From assembly GCA_959607825.1 (NCBI GenBank), contig CAUHNW010000016.1:1-64000 (forward strand): DNA of 64,000 nt, in the 5' to 3' direction. Position numbers and translations under genes: made by a program. This DNA comes from HGM13006 sp900757695 (GTDB lineage: Bacteria; Bacillota; Clostridia; Oscillospirales; Oscillospiraceae). Numbering within the stretch: the stretch's first letter is position 1; every line of letters starts with the position of its first letter. The notes beneath the pieces were generated by a model. That model worked only from the letters and a program-made list of their open reading frames with translations. It had not been told where the DNA came from and did no database searches. Positions 34,155 to 42,905 of the stretch are shown here, piece after piece.

Positions 34155-34616
34155 TTATTCTTGCGTCTGGCCTGTGCAGTAGCCCAGCAGGCCCCGGCAT
34201 CCCCGCTCCACCTGCTGCCATGTGGTTTCAAAATCTCCGGTATACCATGGATCCGCAATATCCTTTTTCTGCCCTGCAAATTCCATCAGCAGGTGCATCT
34301 TCTTTTCCGGATTTCCGCCGCAGATACGCTGCATATCCCGCAGATTGCGCTGCTCCATCCCAATGAGCAGATCATATTTTCCATAATCCTCCGGGTTCAT
34401 CTGTCGGGCGCATTTCCCCTCGCAGGATATTCCATGCTCCCTCAGTTTTTCCCGGGCAGGAGGATAAACCGGGTTCCCGATCTCCTCCCGGCTGGTAGCC
34501 GCCGAGGCAATCTCAAAATTCCCGGCCAGCTCCGCCTTTCTCACCATATCCTTCATCACAAATTCCGCCATGGGACTTCTGCAAATGTTGCCCAGACAGA
34601 CAAACAGGATCTTCAT
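34155..34616 (-). CDS. low-molecular-weight protein-tyrosine phosphatase
   Basis: 153 aa. P-loop CLGNICRS with nucleophile Cys7 and Arg13 at the N-terminus and general-acid Asp in ADPWYTGDF (~120). Cytoplasmic, full length for the family. May reverse tyrosine or arginine phosphorylation or act in stress control; the partner is unknown. ATG at 34616 follows GAGGAG; the GTG at 34625 is less well spaced. Confidence 0.93.
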   Translation of the reverse strand: MKILFVCLGNICRSPMAEFVMKDMVRKAELAGNFEIASAATSREEIGNPVYPPAREKLREHGISCEGKCARQMNPEDYGKYDLLIGMEQRNLRDMQRICGGNPEKKMHLLMEFAGQKKDIADPWYTGDFETTWQQVERGCRGLLGYCTGQTQE

Positions 34617-34732
34617 TGCGCTCACTCCTCTTGTTTGGGATCATATCACAGCCAACTTTAGAATGCAAATTTATTTCTCCACCTATATGACCAAGAACTC
34701 CAAAAACATACCAAAAGGTACAAAAGTGGTTC

Positions 34733-34761
34733 TTGTTCCAAGCAGTCCACTTCGGTAAGAT
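34733..34761 (+). promoter_or_regulatory. promoter of solute-binding protein 2
   Basis: TTGTTC (34733-34738), 17-nt spacer, TAAGAT (34756-34761). Confidence 0.65.
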
Positions 34762-34807
34762 AAAAGCGAGGATATCTTCAATTATTTTTCAATAAGGAGC
34801 GAATGAA

Positions 34808-36568
34808 ATGGAAAAGAGTATGTTTCATCACCGAATAGCAGCCCTGATCTTAGGCACAGCGCTAACTGCCTCCCTGCTTGCAGGCTGCGGCAGCAGTTCC
34901 ACCGTTTCGGCTGATTCTTCAGCCGCATCTGTTTCTGCTGAAGCCACGGCGTTAGAAAATACAACAGCGTCTGAAACAGACACCTCAGGAACCACCTCCG
35001 ATAATTCCGCATTCTCCGATGCAGAACCGGAATCCGCAGTCTCTGCGGCGGATTCCACCGCCGCTGTTCTTCCGCTCTGTGATGAAACAGAAACCATAAG
35101 CTATTGGTTTGAAATGAGTCCCATGGTCGCAGGGTATCTCAACACCATGAACGACAACATCACCTATCAGTATCTGGAAGAGCTCACCAATGTCCATGTA
35201 GATTTCCGGGCTGTATCTGACGAAACCGCTCAGAATTTCAACCTCATGGTCGCCTCTGGCGACTGGGCGGATATCATGGTCTGGGGCAGCAATTATTACA
35301 GCGGTGGTGCAGTAAAGGCTGTAGAAGACGGCGTATTTATGGAGCTGACCGATGTGATAAACGAATATATGCCAAACTATTCGTCCCTGATTCAGGACAA
35401 GGATATCTATCCACAAGTTATTATGAATGACGGAAAAATCGGTGAAATCTTCCCCATTGACTGGGGCACCAGTAAGCCCGGCACCGGCCCCATCGTTCGC
35501 AAGGACTGGCTGGACGATCTTGGAATCGATCCTGCCAGCATCGAAACTTATGACGATTATCACACCATGCTGACTCGTTTCAAAAACGAAAAGGGTGCCT
35601 CACAGGCTCTGTATCTGGGGCCCTATGGCGTCCCCTACGGTAACTATTTGGCCGCAGGCTACGGCATTGCCGCCTACTGTGATCCCTCCAGCGATACCGG
35701 CTCCTTCTATCAGGAAGACGGCACGATAAAGTTTGGTCTGATCCAGCCGGAATTTAAGGACTATCTCACCATGATCCACGCATGGTATGAAGAAGGGCTG
35801 ATCTCCTCTGACTACATCAGCCACAGCGATATCCAGATCTCTGCTGGTGATGTGACCGACGGCTCCACCGGTCTCTGGTATCATATGAGCCAAATCATGT
35901 CGGAACATGTTGCGCAGTCTGGTGACCCCAGCTTTAACAGCTGTGCCATTCAGGACGCTGTTAAAAATCCCGGCGACAAGACACAGCTGGGCAATTACTC
36001 AGACAGCCGGGTAGAACGAAACAGCCTGTCCATTTCCGGTGACTGCCAGAACATAGAGTTGGTCGCAAAATGGATCGACTTTGCCTTTAGCGATCAGGGC
36101 TCCATGATTTACAGCTATGGCATCGAAGGAGAAACCTATACGCTGGATGCGGGTGGGAATCCCCAGTTCACTGCCCTCATCACAGACAACCCCGATGGTC
36201 TGGGCATGATCACTGCCTGTAACCTCTACGCCATTCAGACAGGTGTCGGTTACGTGGACCAGAATCGTTTCCTGTCGGGCTACTCCGAAGCAGCACTGGA
36301 GGCCGGTGATATTTGGCTCAAAGCCTTGGATCTTGACCATCTGAAGATCATCCCCTCTGCCGCAAAGATGAGCACAGAGGATTCCCAGATCTACGCCGCC
36401 CACTATGCCAATATCGCCACCTATGCCGCAGAAAACATTGCAAAATTCATCACTGGTGCTCGCAACCTTGAGGAGTTCGACACCTTTGCAGCAGATATTG
36501 AGGCCATGGATATCGAATCCTGCACTGCCTGCTGGCAGAACGCTCTGGACACCTATCTGGCTCAGTAA
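34808..36568 (+). CDS. extracellular solute-binding lipoprotein 2 (orphan)
   Basis: 586 aa. Signal peptide with lipobox LLAGC, a Ser/Ala/Thr/Glu-rich tether (~28-85), then a binding fold related to lipoprotein 1 (ISYWFEMSP, YQYLEELTNVHVDFRAVS, LMVASGDWADIMVWG). As with lipoprotein 1 there is no permease or ATPase nearby. It is followed by a convergent AraC regulator, which is divergent from flavoprotein 2. AAGGAG precedes the ATG. Ligand unknown. Confidence 0.87.
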   Translation: MEKSMFHHRIAALILGTALTASLLAGCGSSSTVSADSSAASVSAEATALENTTASETDTSGTTSDNSAFSDAEPESAVSAADSTAAVLPLCDETETISYWFEMSPMVAGYLNTMNDNITYQYLEELTNVHVDFRAVSDETAQNFNLMVASGDWADIMVWGSNYYSGGAVKAVEDGVFMELTDVINEYMPNYSSLIQDKDIYPQVIMNDGKIGEIFPIDWGTSKPGTGPIVRKDWLDDLGIDPASIETYDDYHTMLTRFKNEKGASQALYLGPYGVPYGNYLAAGYGIAAYCDPSSDTGSFYQEDGTIKFGLIQPEFKDYLTMIHAWYEEGLISSDYISHSDIQISAGDVTDGSTGLWYHMSQIMSEHVAQSGDPSFNSCAIQDAVKNPGDKTQLGNYSDSRVERNSLSISGDCQNIELVAKWIDFAFSDQGSMIYSYGIEGETYTLDAGGNPQFTALITDNPDGLGMITACNLYAIQTGVGYVDQNRFLSGYSEAALEAGDIWLKALDLDHLKIIPSAAKMSTEDSQIYAAHYANIATYAAENIAKFITGARNLEEFDTFAADIEAMDIESCTACWQNALDTYLAQ

Positions 36569-36604
36569 ATGCACGAGGATGCTGCAACAGTAGCATCCTC
36601 GGTT

Positions 36605-37864
36605 TTATAGATACATCGTGCCCTCCTTCGCCTCTTTGGGTGTATGTCCCATGTACTTTTGGAAGGCCCGATTCATCCGGTGACGGTTTTCATAGCCCAC
36701 CGCTACAGCTACATCCTTGAGTAGCATATTCCGTTCCAACAGTTGCTGTGCCATCTCAATTCGCAGGCGATTGATCCGTTCCAATACGCTGTAGCCGTAT
36801 ATGGCCTTATAGCTTCGTCCCGCATAGCTTGCATTCAGCCCAAAATAGGAGGAAATGGTAGATACATTGAGGTCGGGATCCGTAAAGTTTTCGGTAATAA
36901 AGCGATCCATTTTCAGGGCCCATGCTGGAATCACAGTAGAATCCGGAGACTGCTGGCTCGCAAAGAAACAGTTGAAAATGGTATCGATCTGATCCATTAT
37001 CTCTTCTACAGATTTTCTGTAAAGAATGCGTGGTGCCGTATCAAACACCGCCATTGCATCAGCACCAGCCAGTGGCCACATGCAGTCGAGCACCATTCGG
37101 AATTTGTTCAGTAGTGTATAGAGCATTGGCGTTGCAGCCTGAATCGTAATATGTCCAAATTGAAATTCCGCTTCCGCCATCTGATGTAGCAGCATCTGAA
37201 GCCGATGGAAATCATTACGTTCCAGCGCACTGAGGAACTCGGCCTCCCAATGCTTTGTCTGGCTGATTCTTTTGGAATCATAAACATCCCAGCCATTGAG
37301 CAGGACATCCTCATAAAAGATTACCGGACTTGTCAGCGACAGCATGGTAACAAAACCGGAAAGCTCCCGTGCCTGCTCGTATCCCCAGGAGATATGATCG
37401 AGATCGCAGGCAGTACTGGTGGCTGTTCGGAACCTTACCGGTGTTTCCAATGACTCGCTCCAGCCGCACAGGTATGTCCGAAGCCGTTCTGAAGCCGTCT
37501 CCAATTGGTGTTTTTCTCCGTATGGCACGGATAGCAGCAGGACGATTTCACGCCCCAGCACAGCACTGATCATCTGAAACGCTGGATTTGAGCTGTCTCC
37601 GCAGTGTTTGCCCAGCGCCTGCGCCGCAGAATGGAGTAAGGTATAGCGGGATGCTCCATGCTCCACCACAAGCTCCTGCGTCAGATTCATCGGAGTAGCC
37701 ACAGTGCAGAAAAAGCATCGATTTTCTACCTCATATCCCAGCTTTTTGCTGATACCTATGATTTCCGAGTGAGACATATAGCCCTCCAGCAGCAGCTCTG
37801 TCAGGAAGAATTCCTGAACTTTCGGCATATACTGCGTTGGATATTGTCTTTCTTTTTCATTCAT
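36605..37864 (-). CDS. AraC-family regulator
   Basis: 419 aa. The long N-terminal sensor region (~1-315) has no obvious named domain; the C-terminal AraC double HTH spans ~325-415 (NVSTISSYFGLNASYAGRSYKAIYG; LLKDVAVAVGYENRHRMNRAFQKYMGHTPKE). Resembles YesN-type regulators without a receiver domain. GAGGTG precedes the ATG. It is divergent from flavoprotein 2 with only 33 nt between start codons, and convergent with lipoprotein 2; both are likely targets. Confidence 0.9.
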   Translation of the reverse strand: MNEKERQYPTQYMPKVQEFFLTELLLEGYMSHSEIIGISKKLGYEVENRCFFCTVATPMNLTQELVVEHGASRYTLLHSAAQALGKHCGDSSNPAFQMISAVLGREIVLLLSVPYGEKHQLETASERLRTYLCGWSESLETPVRFRTATSTACDLDHISWGYEQARELSGFVTMLSLTSPVIFYEDVLLNGWDVYDSKRISQTKHWEAEFLSALERNDFHRLQMLLHQMAEAEFQFGHITIQAATPMLYTLLNKFRMVLDCMWPLAGADAMAVFDTAPRILYRKSVEEIMDQIDTIFNCFFASQQSPDSTVIPAWALKMDRFITENFTDPDLNVSTISSYFGLNASYAGRSYKAIYGYSVLERINRLRIEMAQQLLERNMLLKDVAVAVGYENRHRMNRAFQKYMGHTPKEAKEGTMYL

Positions 37865-37897
37865 AATGACACCTCATTTACACAAGGAGTTGATCCC

Positions 37898-39382
37898 ATG
37901 AAAGAAATAACATGCGATTTTGCCATCATCGGCGCAGGCCCTGCCGGTCTGGCTGCCGCTGTGCAAGCCGCACAGGCAGGCATTCGAACCGCCGTATTTG
38001 AAAAGACCGGCAAAACCGGCGGTCTGCGTGAGGGCGGAATTGGGCCCTTTGCCGTGGAAAGCCAACTGCAAGAACGTTCCTTTGTTGATCTGACTTGCCA
38101 GCAGGCCTTTGAATACATGATGGATTTTACACACTGGACCACCGATGCACGACTTGTCAGTGCCTATATCAATCAGTCTGCAGAAACCATTGATTGGCTC
38201 AGTCAGTTGGGTGTTCAATTTGATTCCGTCTCAGCCTACTATAAGGGCGGAAAAGCGACGCAGCACAACATTCGTGGAAAAAAGATCACAGTGATTTTGG
38301 AGGAACAGGCAAAGTCTCTCGGTGTAGATTTCTATTTTCACACCTCTGCGCAGTCCCTTACACTGGATTCCGGCCATGTCACCGGCTTTACAGGACTGGA
38401 CGAACATCATAACCCTGTACATGTCCACGCAAAGGCTGTTTTGGTCGCCGGCGGCGGCTTTGCAGGCAATCGGGATATGGTAAAAAATGTAGGATACACC
38501 CAAGGTACCGACATCATGTACACCTTTGACATGTCCATCAACAGCGGCGATGGGCTGCACATGATCTGGAACGCTGGCGGCGCCAAAAGTCCCATGATGA
38601 TGGATACCTATGTAGGGCTTACTGCCGGTTACGGTGGCCCGCTCGGCACTGCGCCAGCGCTGGCCTGCCTCCGCCAGCCAGTTAATCTGATGGTCAACCA
38701 GAATGGCCACCGATTCATGCGCGAGGATCTTTGCAGCAATCCCGGCTATACCGGTAACGCCGTCCATCGCCAGCGCAACGGATGTGCCATATCTCTTTTG
38801 GACGAACAGATGTATCAGGCATTCCTTCAGGCAGAAAAAGAACATCCTTCCGGGCCGCCTCCCAGCGATCCCACCGATCCACCTCATGTCCCAGAACCCT
38901 TCGAACGTTTTAACGGTATCCCAATGCCTAAAATCATACAGGATGCTCGGGAAAGCGGCTGTTATGACTTTTTCATGGCGGACAGTCTGGAGGAATTTGC
39001 CCAGCAGGCAGACCTGCCCTATGACACCCTTCATGCAACCATAGAGGAATATAATGCCGCTTGCGAAGCCCATGAGGATTCAATATTCTACAAGGCACCC
39101 CGATATCTCAAAAAAATCACAGGGCCCAAATACTATGGTGCCAGATTTTTCTGCGATACCTATGGTGGTCTGGGCGGTGTCACCATCAACGAACACGCTC
39201 AGGTACTCGATACACAAGATCAGGTCATTCCGGGGCTCTATGCAGCCGGAAACGATGCAAATACAATCTATGGCGGAGCTTATCCGTTCTATCTTTGTGG
39301 AAACACATCGTCCTTTGCCCTAAACACCGGGCGGTTTGCAGGAAAACATGTGGCGGCCCTGCTCCGCGGAGTATCGCGCTGA
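37898..39382 (+). CDS. fumarate-reductase-like FAD protein (flavoprotein 2)
   Basis: 494 aa, no signal peptide and no ferredoxin domain. FAD motif AIIGAGPAGLAAAVQAAQAG (~9-28); C-terminal FAD/substrate segment GLYAAGNDANTIYGGAYPFYLCGNT resembles ketosteroid-dehydrogenase/fumarate-reductase-like family members more than true fumarate reductases. A Pro-rich stretch (PSGPPPSDPTDPPHVPEPF, ~315) lies in the capping region. The start at 37898 follows AAGGAG. Its promoter must lie inside the divergent araC gene. Substrate unknown. Confidence 0.87.
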   Translation: MKEITCDFAIIGAGPAGLAAAVQAAQAGIRTAVFEKTGKTGGLREGGIGPFAVESQLQERSFVDLTCQQAFEYMMDFTHWTTDARLVSAYINQSAETIDWLSQLGVQFDSVSAYYKGGKATQHNIRGKKITVILEEQAKSLGVDFYFHTSAQSLTLDSGHVTGFTGLDEHHNPVHVHAKAVLVAGGGFAGNRDMVKNVGYTQGTDIMYTFDMSINSGDGLHMIWNAGGAKSPMMMDTYVGLTAGYGGPLGTAPALACLRQPVNLMVNQNGHRFMREDLCSNPGYTGNAVHRQRNGCAISLLDEQMYQAFLQAEKEHPSGPPPSDPTDPPHVPEPFERFNGIPMPKIIQDARESGCYDFFMADSLEEFAQQADLPYDTLHATIEEYNAACEAHEDSIFYKAPRYLKKITGPKYYGARFFCDTYGGLGGVTINEHAQVLDTQDQVIPGLYAAGNDANTIYGGAYPFYLCGNTSSFALNTGRFAGKHVAALLRGVSR

Positions 39383-39510
39383 TTCCGCACGCTATAGCAC
39401 AACTTTGTAGTTTTCTCAAGAAAAGCGGAGCGATTCAATTGTTGATGTAAAACCATTTTATCACACAAATCAGAAAAAGGCAAATGAGAGATGATATGAT
39501 CAGTAAACAA

Positions 39511-39550
39511 GACAGTGAGCCTGCCGCAGCTTTGCGGCAGGCTCACTGTC
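39511..39550 (-). terminator. hairpin at the gltA 3' end
   Basis: Perfect 18-bp stem (39511-39528 / 39533-39550) with a 4-nt loop. It overlaps the gltA stop codon by two bases and is followed on the minus strand by TTGTTT. Confidence 0.75.
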
Positions 39551-40898
39551 ATCTCTGCTCCATGGGCACATAGTTCCGCTCCGGGCACACGTTCTGATAG
39601 GCCGGACGAATGATCTTATCGGTGTTAATCAGCTCCTCCATTCTGTGGGCGCTCCAGCCCACCATACGCGCTACTGCAAAAATAGGCGTAAACAGCTCTT
39701 TCGGAATATCCAGCATCCGATAGACAAATCCACTGTAAAAATCCACGTTGGCGCATACGCCCTTATAGATTTTCCGTTTTCGGCTGATGATCTCCGGTGC
39801 AAGCTGCTCCACCGTCTCATAGAGCCGGAATTCCTCCTGCCGTCCCTTTTCCTGTGCCAGCTTTTCCACAAAGCTCTTAAATATCACCGCTCTTGGATCA
39901 GACAGCGAATAGACCGCATGGCCCATGCCATAGATCAGCCCCTTGTGATCAAAGGCTTCTCCACTCAGCACACAGGTAAGGTAGTGCTCCACCTGTTCCC
40001 GATCTGCGGTATCTGTCACGCTCTCCCGGAGATCGTCCATCATCCCCACCACCTTCAGGTTCGCCCCGCCGTGCTTGGGCCCCTTCAGGGAACACAGTGC
40101 CGCTGCAATGGCCGAGTAGGTATCCGATCCGGCAGAGGTCACCACATGGGTGGTAAACGCCGAGTTGTTGCCGCCGCCGTGCTCCATATGCAGCACCAGC
40201 GCCAGATCCAGTACTTGAGCCTCCAGCGCCGTAAACTGCCGATCCGGTCGTAGCATCATCAGAAGGTTTTCCGCCATGGTAAGGGATTCATCAGGGTTAT
40301 GGATATAGAAACTGCCATCCTGGCAGTAGTGATTATAGGCATGATAGCCGTACGCAGACATCATTGGCGTGGTGGCAATGAGCATCAGCGACTGCCGCAG
40401 CACATTGGGAAGGCTCGTATCCAACGCATCCGGATCATAGGCCGAAAGAGTTAGAACACTTCGGGTCAGAGTATTCATAATATCATTGCCCGGTGCCTTC
40501 ATAATCACGTCTCTGGTAAAATTCTGGGGCAGTGTCCTGCTCTGAGCCAACGCCCCCATAAATTTCTCTAACTGCTGTCGATTTGGCAAACTGCCAAACA
40601 ACAGGAGATACGCACATTCCTCCGCCAAGCAGTGCCGCTTGGCGCTGTCTCCCCGCACCAGATCAAATATGGAATAGCCCCGGTAATAGAGCTGCCCCTG
40701 ACAGGGAACCGACTCACCATTGAACACTTTTTTGCCCTGAACCTGAGAAATGCCCGTAAGCCCGGCCACAACACCTTTTCCGTTTTTGTCCCGCAGTCCC
40801 CGCTTTACGCCATAGGTATCATATAACGCCGGATCCAGCGTGCCGCATGCCTTCAAGTCCTCCGTCCATCGAACAATGGTTTCAAAATTCTGATACAT
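39549..40898 (-). CDS. gltA: citrate synthase
   Basis: 449 aa. Condenses oxaloacetate and acetyl-CoA to citrate in the cytoplasm. Conserved active-site stretches HMEHGGGNNSAFTTHV, GPKHGGANLKV and GMGHAVYSLSDPRA carry the catalytic His residues. It belongs to the longer clostridial citrate/2-methylcitrate synthase type with an N-terminal extension. The start at 40898 has GGAAAGGA upstream; the frame extends to 40943 without one. Monocistronic; in fermenters it often supplies 2-oxoglutarate for glutamate. Confidence 0.94.
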   Translation of the reverse strand: MYQNFETIVRWTEDLKACGTLDPALYDTYGVKRGLRDKNGKGVVAGLTGISQVQGKKVFNGESVPCQGQLYYRGYSIFDLVRGDSAKRHCLAEECAYLLLFGSLPNRQQLEKFMGALAQSRTLPQNFTRDVIMKAPGNDIMNTLTRSVLTLSAYDPDALDTSLPNVLRQSLMLIATTPMMSAYGYHAYNHYCQDGSFYIHNPDESLTMAENLLMMLRPDRQFTALEAQVLDLALVLHMEHGGGNNSAFTTHVVTSAGSDTYSAIAAALCSLKGPKHGGANLKVVGMMDDLRESVTDTADREQVEHYLTCVLSGEAFDHKGLIYGMGHAVYSLSDPRAVIFKSFVEKLAQEKGRQEEFRLYETVEQLAPEIISRKRKIYKGVCANVDFYSGFVYRMLDIPKELFTPIFAVARMVGWSAHRMEELINTDKIIRPAYQNVCPERNYVPMEQR

Positions 40899-40938
40899 CT
40901 CATCGCTTCCTTTCCGGCTGTGGGTATTATTTTTCATT

Positions 40939-40967
40939 ATCATACCATTTTTATTTTACCTATTCAA
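40939..40967 (-). promoter_or_regulatory. promoter of gltA
   Basis: Minus strand: TTGAAT (40962-40967), 17-nt spacer, TATGAT (40939-40944) with extended TGG. Confidence 0.7.
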
Positions 40968-41022
40968 CAGTCCGAGGCTTCAACATCGTGAACAAACTGT
41001 AAATTTTTCTGCAATCAGAAAA

Positions 41023-41053
41023 ACGCTGCTGTCAAAACGACGGCAGCGTTTCC
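41023..41053. terminator. orphan terminator hairpin
   Basis: 13-bp stem with one G-U pair (AAACGCTGCTGTC/GACGGCAGCGTTT) followed by T runs on both strands. No intact gene ends here; it lies at the border of a decayed region. The rest of 40968-41224 holds no intact gene. Confidence 0.6.
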
Positions 41054-41102
41054 TTATTTTCTTTGTCTGACATATGACGAAATTCTTGAGAGATCATTCG
41101 TC

Positions 41103-41165
41103 CGTCCGAATCAGGTTGCTGACATACGGGCGTTTACCGGACAGTACCTCGTCATAGAAATTTTG
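41103..41165 (-). pseudogene. possible coding remnant (Cache-like fragment)
   Basis: On the minus strand a ~20-codon open stretch reads YDEVLSGKRPYVSNLIRTDE then stop. It resembles the loop of Cache/MCP sensor domains but is far too short to assign. Taken as a fossil fragment because it sits beside a clear pseudogene. Confidence 0.25.
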
Positions 41166-41224
41166 CTTCCACAAGAGACGAAATCATTGCAGCAAATCAT
41201 CAAATGTAAGGGAGTTATACGATT

Positions 41225-41764
41225 ATGAAAGAATTTACTTATTCCTATCCTACCAGAGTCTATTTCGGAGAGGGCAGCGCCGCAAAGGCACTGCCCGCAG
41301 AGCTTCCCAAGGTCGGCAAGACTGTGATCCTGGCCTATGGCGGCGGCAGCGGATTTTCCGATACGCAGGAAACCATCGCCAAGCTGGAGCCGGGTGCAGC
41401 CATGCTGAAGGACAAGAGTATTTCCAGAAGCAGCATCGAAGATACCCAGCCGGAGATTATCAACTGGCTCCAAAGCATCGGTATGCTGAACGCCAATCCA
41501 TAAAGGAATCTCCATATCGTTTGCTGCGTTCTGGCAGCGGGCCTGTGCCTGTACGGCCTGTATCAATTCGTTGATCGCCGCTTTTGGGAGGAGCTGTTCC
41601 ATCGGATCGACTATCAGAAGGAATATGACTATTCCCAGTCGCTGCCCGCTTATTTTGTCGGAACGGCTGCGCTCTCCGCCCCCTTTGTTGCGGCGGCGCA
41701 CTACGGAAAAAAGCTGTTGGTCGGCAGAAAGCGCCGGGAAAGCAGCAAAAATGAAAAGAATTAG
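41225..41764 (+). pseudogene. chimeric pseudogene: iron-containing alcohol dehydrogenase N-terminus joined to a membrane-protein C-terminus
   Basis: The first ~43 codons (MKEFTYSYPTRVYFGEGSAA...LAYGGGS) are the canonical start of an iron-dependent butanol/alcohol dehydrogenase. After GGGS (about 41350) the frame continues as an unrelated sequence (EPGAAMLKDKSISRSSIEDTQ...), reaches an in-frame TAA at 41501-41503, and then goes on in the same frame as a membrane-protein-like tail (HIVCCVLAAGLCLYGLYQFV..., ending 41764). AAGGGAG precedes the ATG. This looks like a deletion fusion plus a nonsense mutation. Confidence 0.75.
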
Positions 41765-41898
41765 CGTGCTTTTGCTTCTTCGCATTCTGCTGCATGGCAG
41801 ATGTGCACAAGGAAGCCTCATGCCCCCCTCCTTTTATCCGCCGGACAATCCGCCCCAGACCGATCCGCAAAGGTATTAGGTCCGCAGGCATATACAAA

Positions 41899-41927
41899 AA
41901 GCAGCTGGAACACTCTGTCCCAGCTGC
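41899..41927 (-). terminator. terminator of the tetR transcript
   Basis: Minus strand: GCAGCTGG/CCAGCTGC stem followed by TTTTTG, just downstream of tetR and the 27-codon ORF. Confidence 0.7.
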
Positions 41928-41944
41928 CCTCGGTAAGCTCTTAT

Positions 41945-42028
41945 TCAGCCCAAATTGGCAGGCAGTTCCACAGCTTCGGTGAAATCCACAATGGCACACC
42001 GCATCGAAACTGAACTGCACACCTTCAT
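41945..42028 (-). CDS. 27-aa ORF translationally placed after tetR
   Basis: Begins 3 nt after the tetR stop with GAGGAG 9 nt upstream (inside the tetR end), encodes MKVCSSVSMRCAIVDFTEAV and seven more residues, and is followed by an intrinsic terminator. It may be a genuine small protein or the truncated start of a lost gene. Confidence 0.35.
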   Translation of the reverse strand: MKVCSSVSMRCAIVDFTEAVELPANLG

Positions 42029-42031
42029 ATT

Positions 42032-42742
42032 TTACTGCTCCTCAGCATCCCGCTCTGCAATCACCGTTTCAAAACCAGCCTCCGCCTTTTTGATGGTGTC
42101 CGCAATTATTTTCTCCGCCATGCTGTGAAGATCCATCTGCAAAACCCGCTCGATCACCGGCTCATAGTCCTCTTTCGGCACATCAAAAAGCTTAAAGCAG
42201 CAGCTCAGATACCGCCGAAGCTTCATGTCCATGGTGAAATACATATCGCATTTTTTTGCCATAAATCCCCGCGTCACGCTGCTGGAGGCAATGTCGATCT
42301 CATAAAAGTCCTTTTCCTGAGCACCGGGCATATAGGCAGAAAAAATCTTCATCAGCTTGGGGGTCACAGCTGTATAGATATACTCCGAGGTACTGGGCAG
42401 GGAATATGTCATCACATAAATCTCCCGCAGAGAGCTGGACAGCTCCGTAATATGCATCTGCAGTGCCGTCTCCGTTGCATAAAGCACCAGCGGCTCTCCC
42501 TCAGGCACCATCTGCTCCACATTGCTGAACTGATTAGCAAACATCTGCTTGGTCAGCACCAGCAGCAGCGCCTCCTTGTTCTCAAAGGCCGCAAAAAAAG
42601 AAGACTGAGCCATCCCTGATGCCGCCATAATCTGTGAAGTAGTGGTACGCTCATAACCATTTTCCAGAAAAAGCTTCACGGCAGATAAGATGATTTTATT
42701 CCGCCTTGCAACTCCCTTGGGCTGTAATCCGTGCTTGGCCAT
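42032..42742 (-). CDS. TetR-family regulator
   Basis: 236 aa. N-terminal HTH (~14-60: RNKIILSAVKLFLENGYERTTTSQIMAASGMAQSSFFAAFENKEAL) and a variable ligand-binding C-terminal domain. The start at 42742 is set by GAGGAGATGG. Same strand as, and downstream of, the SDR gene, but with its own promoter and a terminator between, so it is a separate unit. Target unknown. Confidence 0.9.
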   Translation of the reverse strand: MAKHGLQPKGVARRNKIILSAVKLFLENGYERTTTSQIMAASGMAQSSFFAAFENKEALLLVLTKQMFANQFSNVEQMVPEGEPLVLYATETALQMHITELSSSLREIYVMTYSLPSTSEYIYTAVTPKLMKIFSAYMPGAQEKDFYEIDIASSSVTRGFMAKKCDMYFTMDMKLRRYLSCCFKLFDVPKEDYEPVIERVLQMDLHSMAEKIIADTIKKAEAGFETVIAERDAEEQ

Positions 42743-42796
42743 AGCGCCATCTCCTCTTCTACAATTAAAGTCAGTTTGAATTTTTGATTGTAATTC

Positions 42797-42825
42797 ATAA
42801 TAGCATGCATTTCTACATCTGTCAA
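42797..42825 (-). promoter_or_regulatory. promoter of tetR
   Basis: Minus strand: TTGACA (42820-42825), 17-nt spacer, TATTAT (42797-42802) with extended TGC. Confidence 0.8.
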
Positions 42826-42860
42826 TTGGCGGATGCACATTTTTCCAATAATCCACAAAA

Positions 42861-42890
42861 CAGCCGTCAGTTCAAAAGGACTGACAGCTG
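42861..42890 (-). terminator. terminator of the SDR gene
   Basis: 11-bp stem (42861-42871 / 42880-42890) with one G-U pair, followed on the minus strand by TTTTG. Confidence 0.75.
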
Positions 42891-42905
42891 CTTGTTTTCT
42901 TCTAT

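Noticed and set aside
32120..34279. Very long open frame (over 700 codons) antisense to beta-helix protein 2, with similar long antisense frames opposite ftsH and lipoprotein 1
   Set aside because: These arise from strong third-position G/C codon bias; they lack ribosome binding sites and recognisable domains, while the sense frames are clearly coding.
30460..36568. Complete sugar ABC importer around the two large lipoproteins
   Set aside because: No permease or ATP-binding genes occur next to either lipoprotein.
41460..42020. 186-codon minus-strand frame in the decayed region
   Set aside because: Composition is irregular (runs of basic and Ser/Cys residues), it has no ribosome binding site, and it overlaps plus-strand coding remnants that match real protein patterns.
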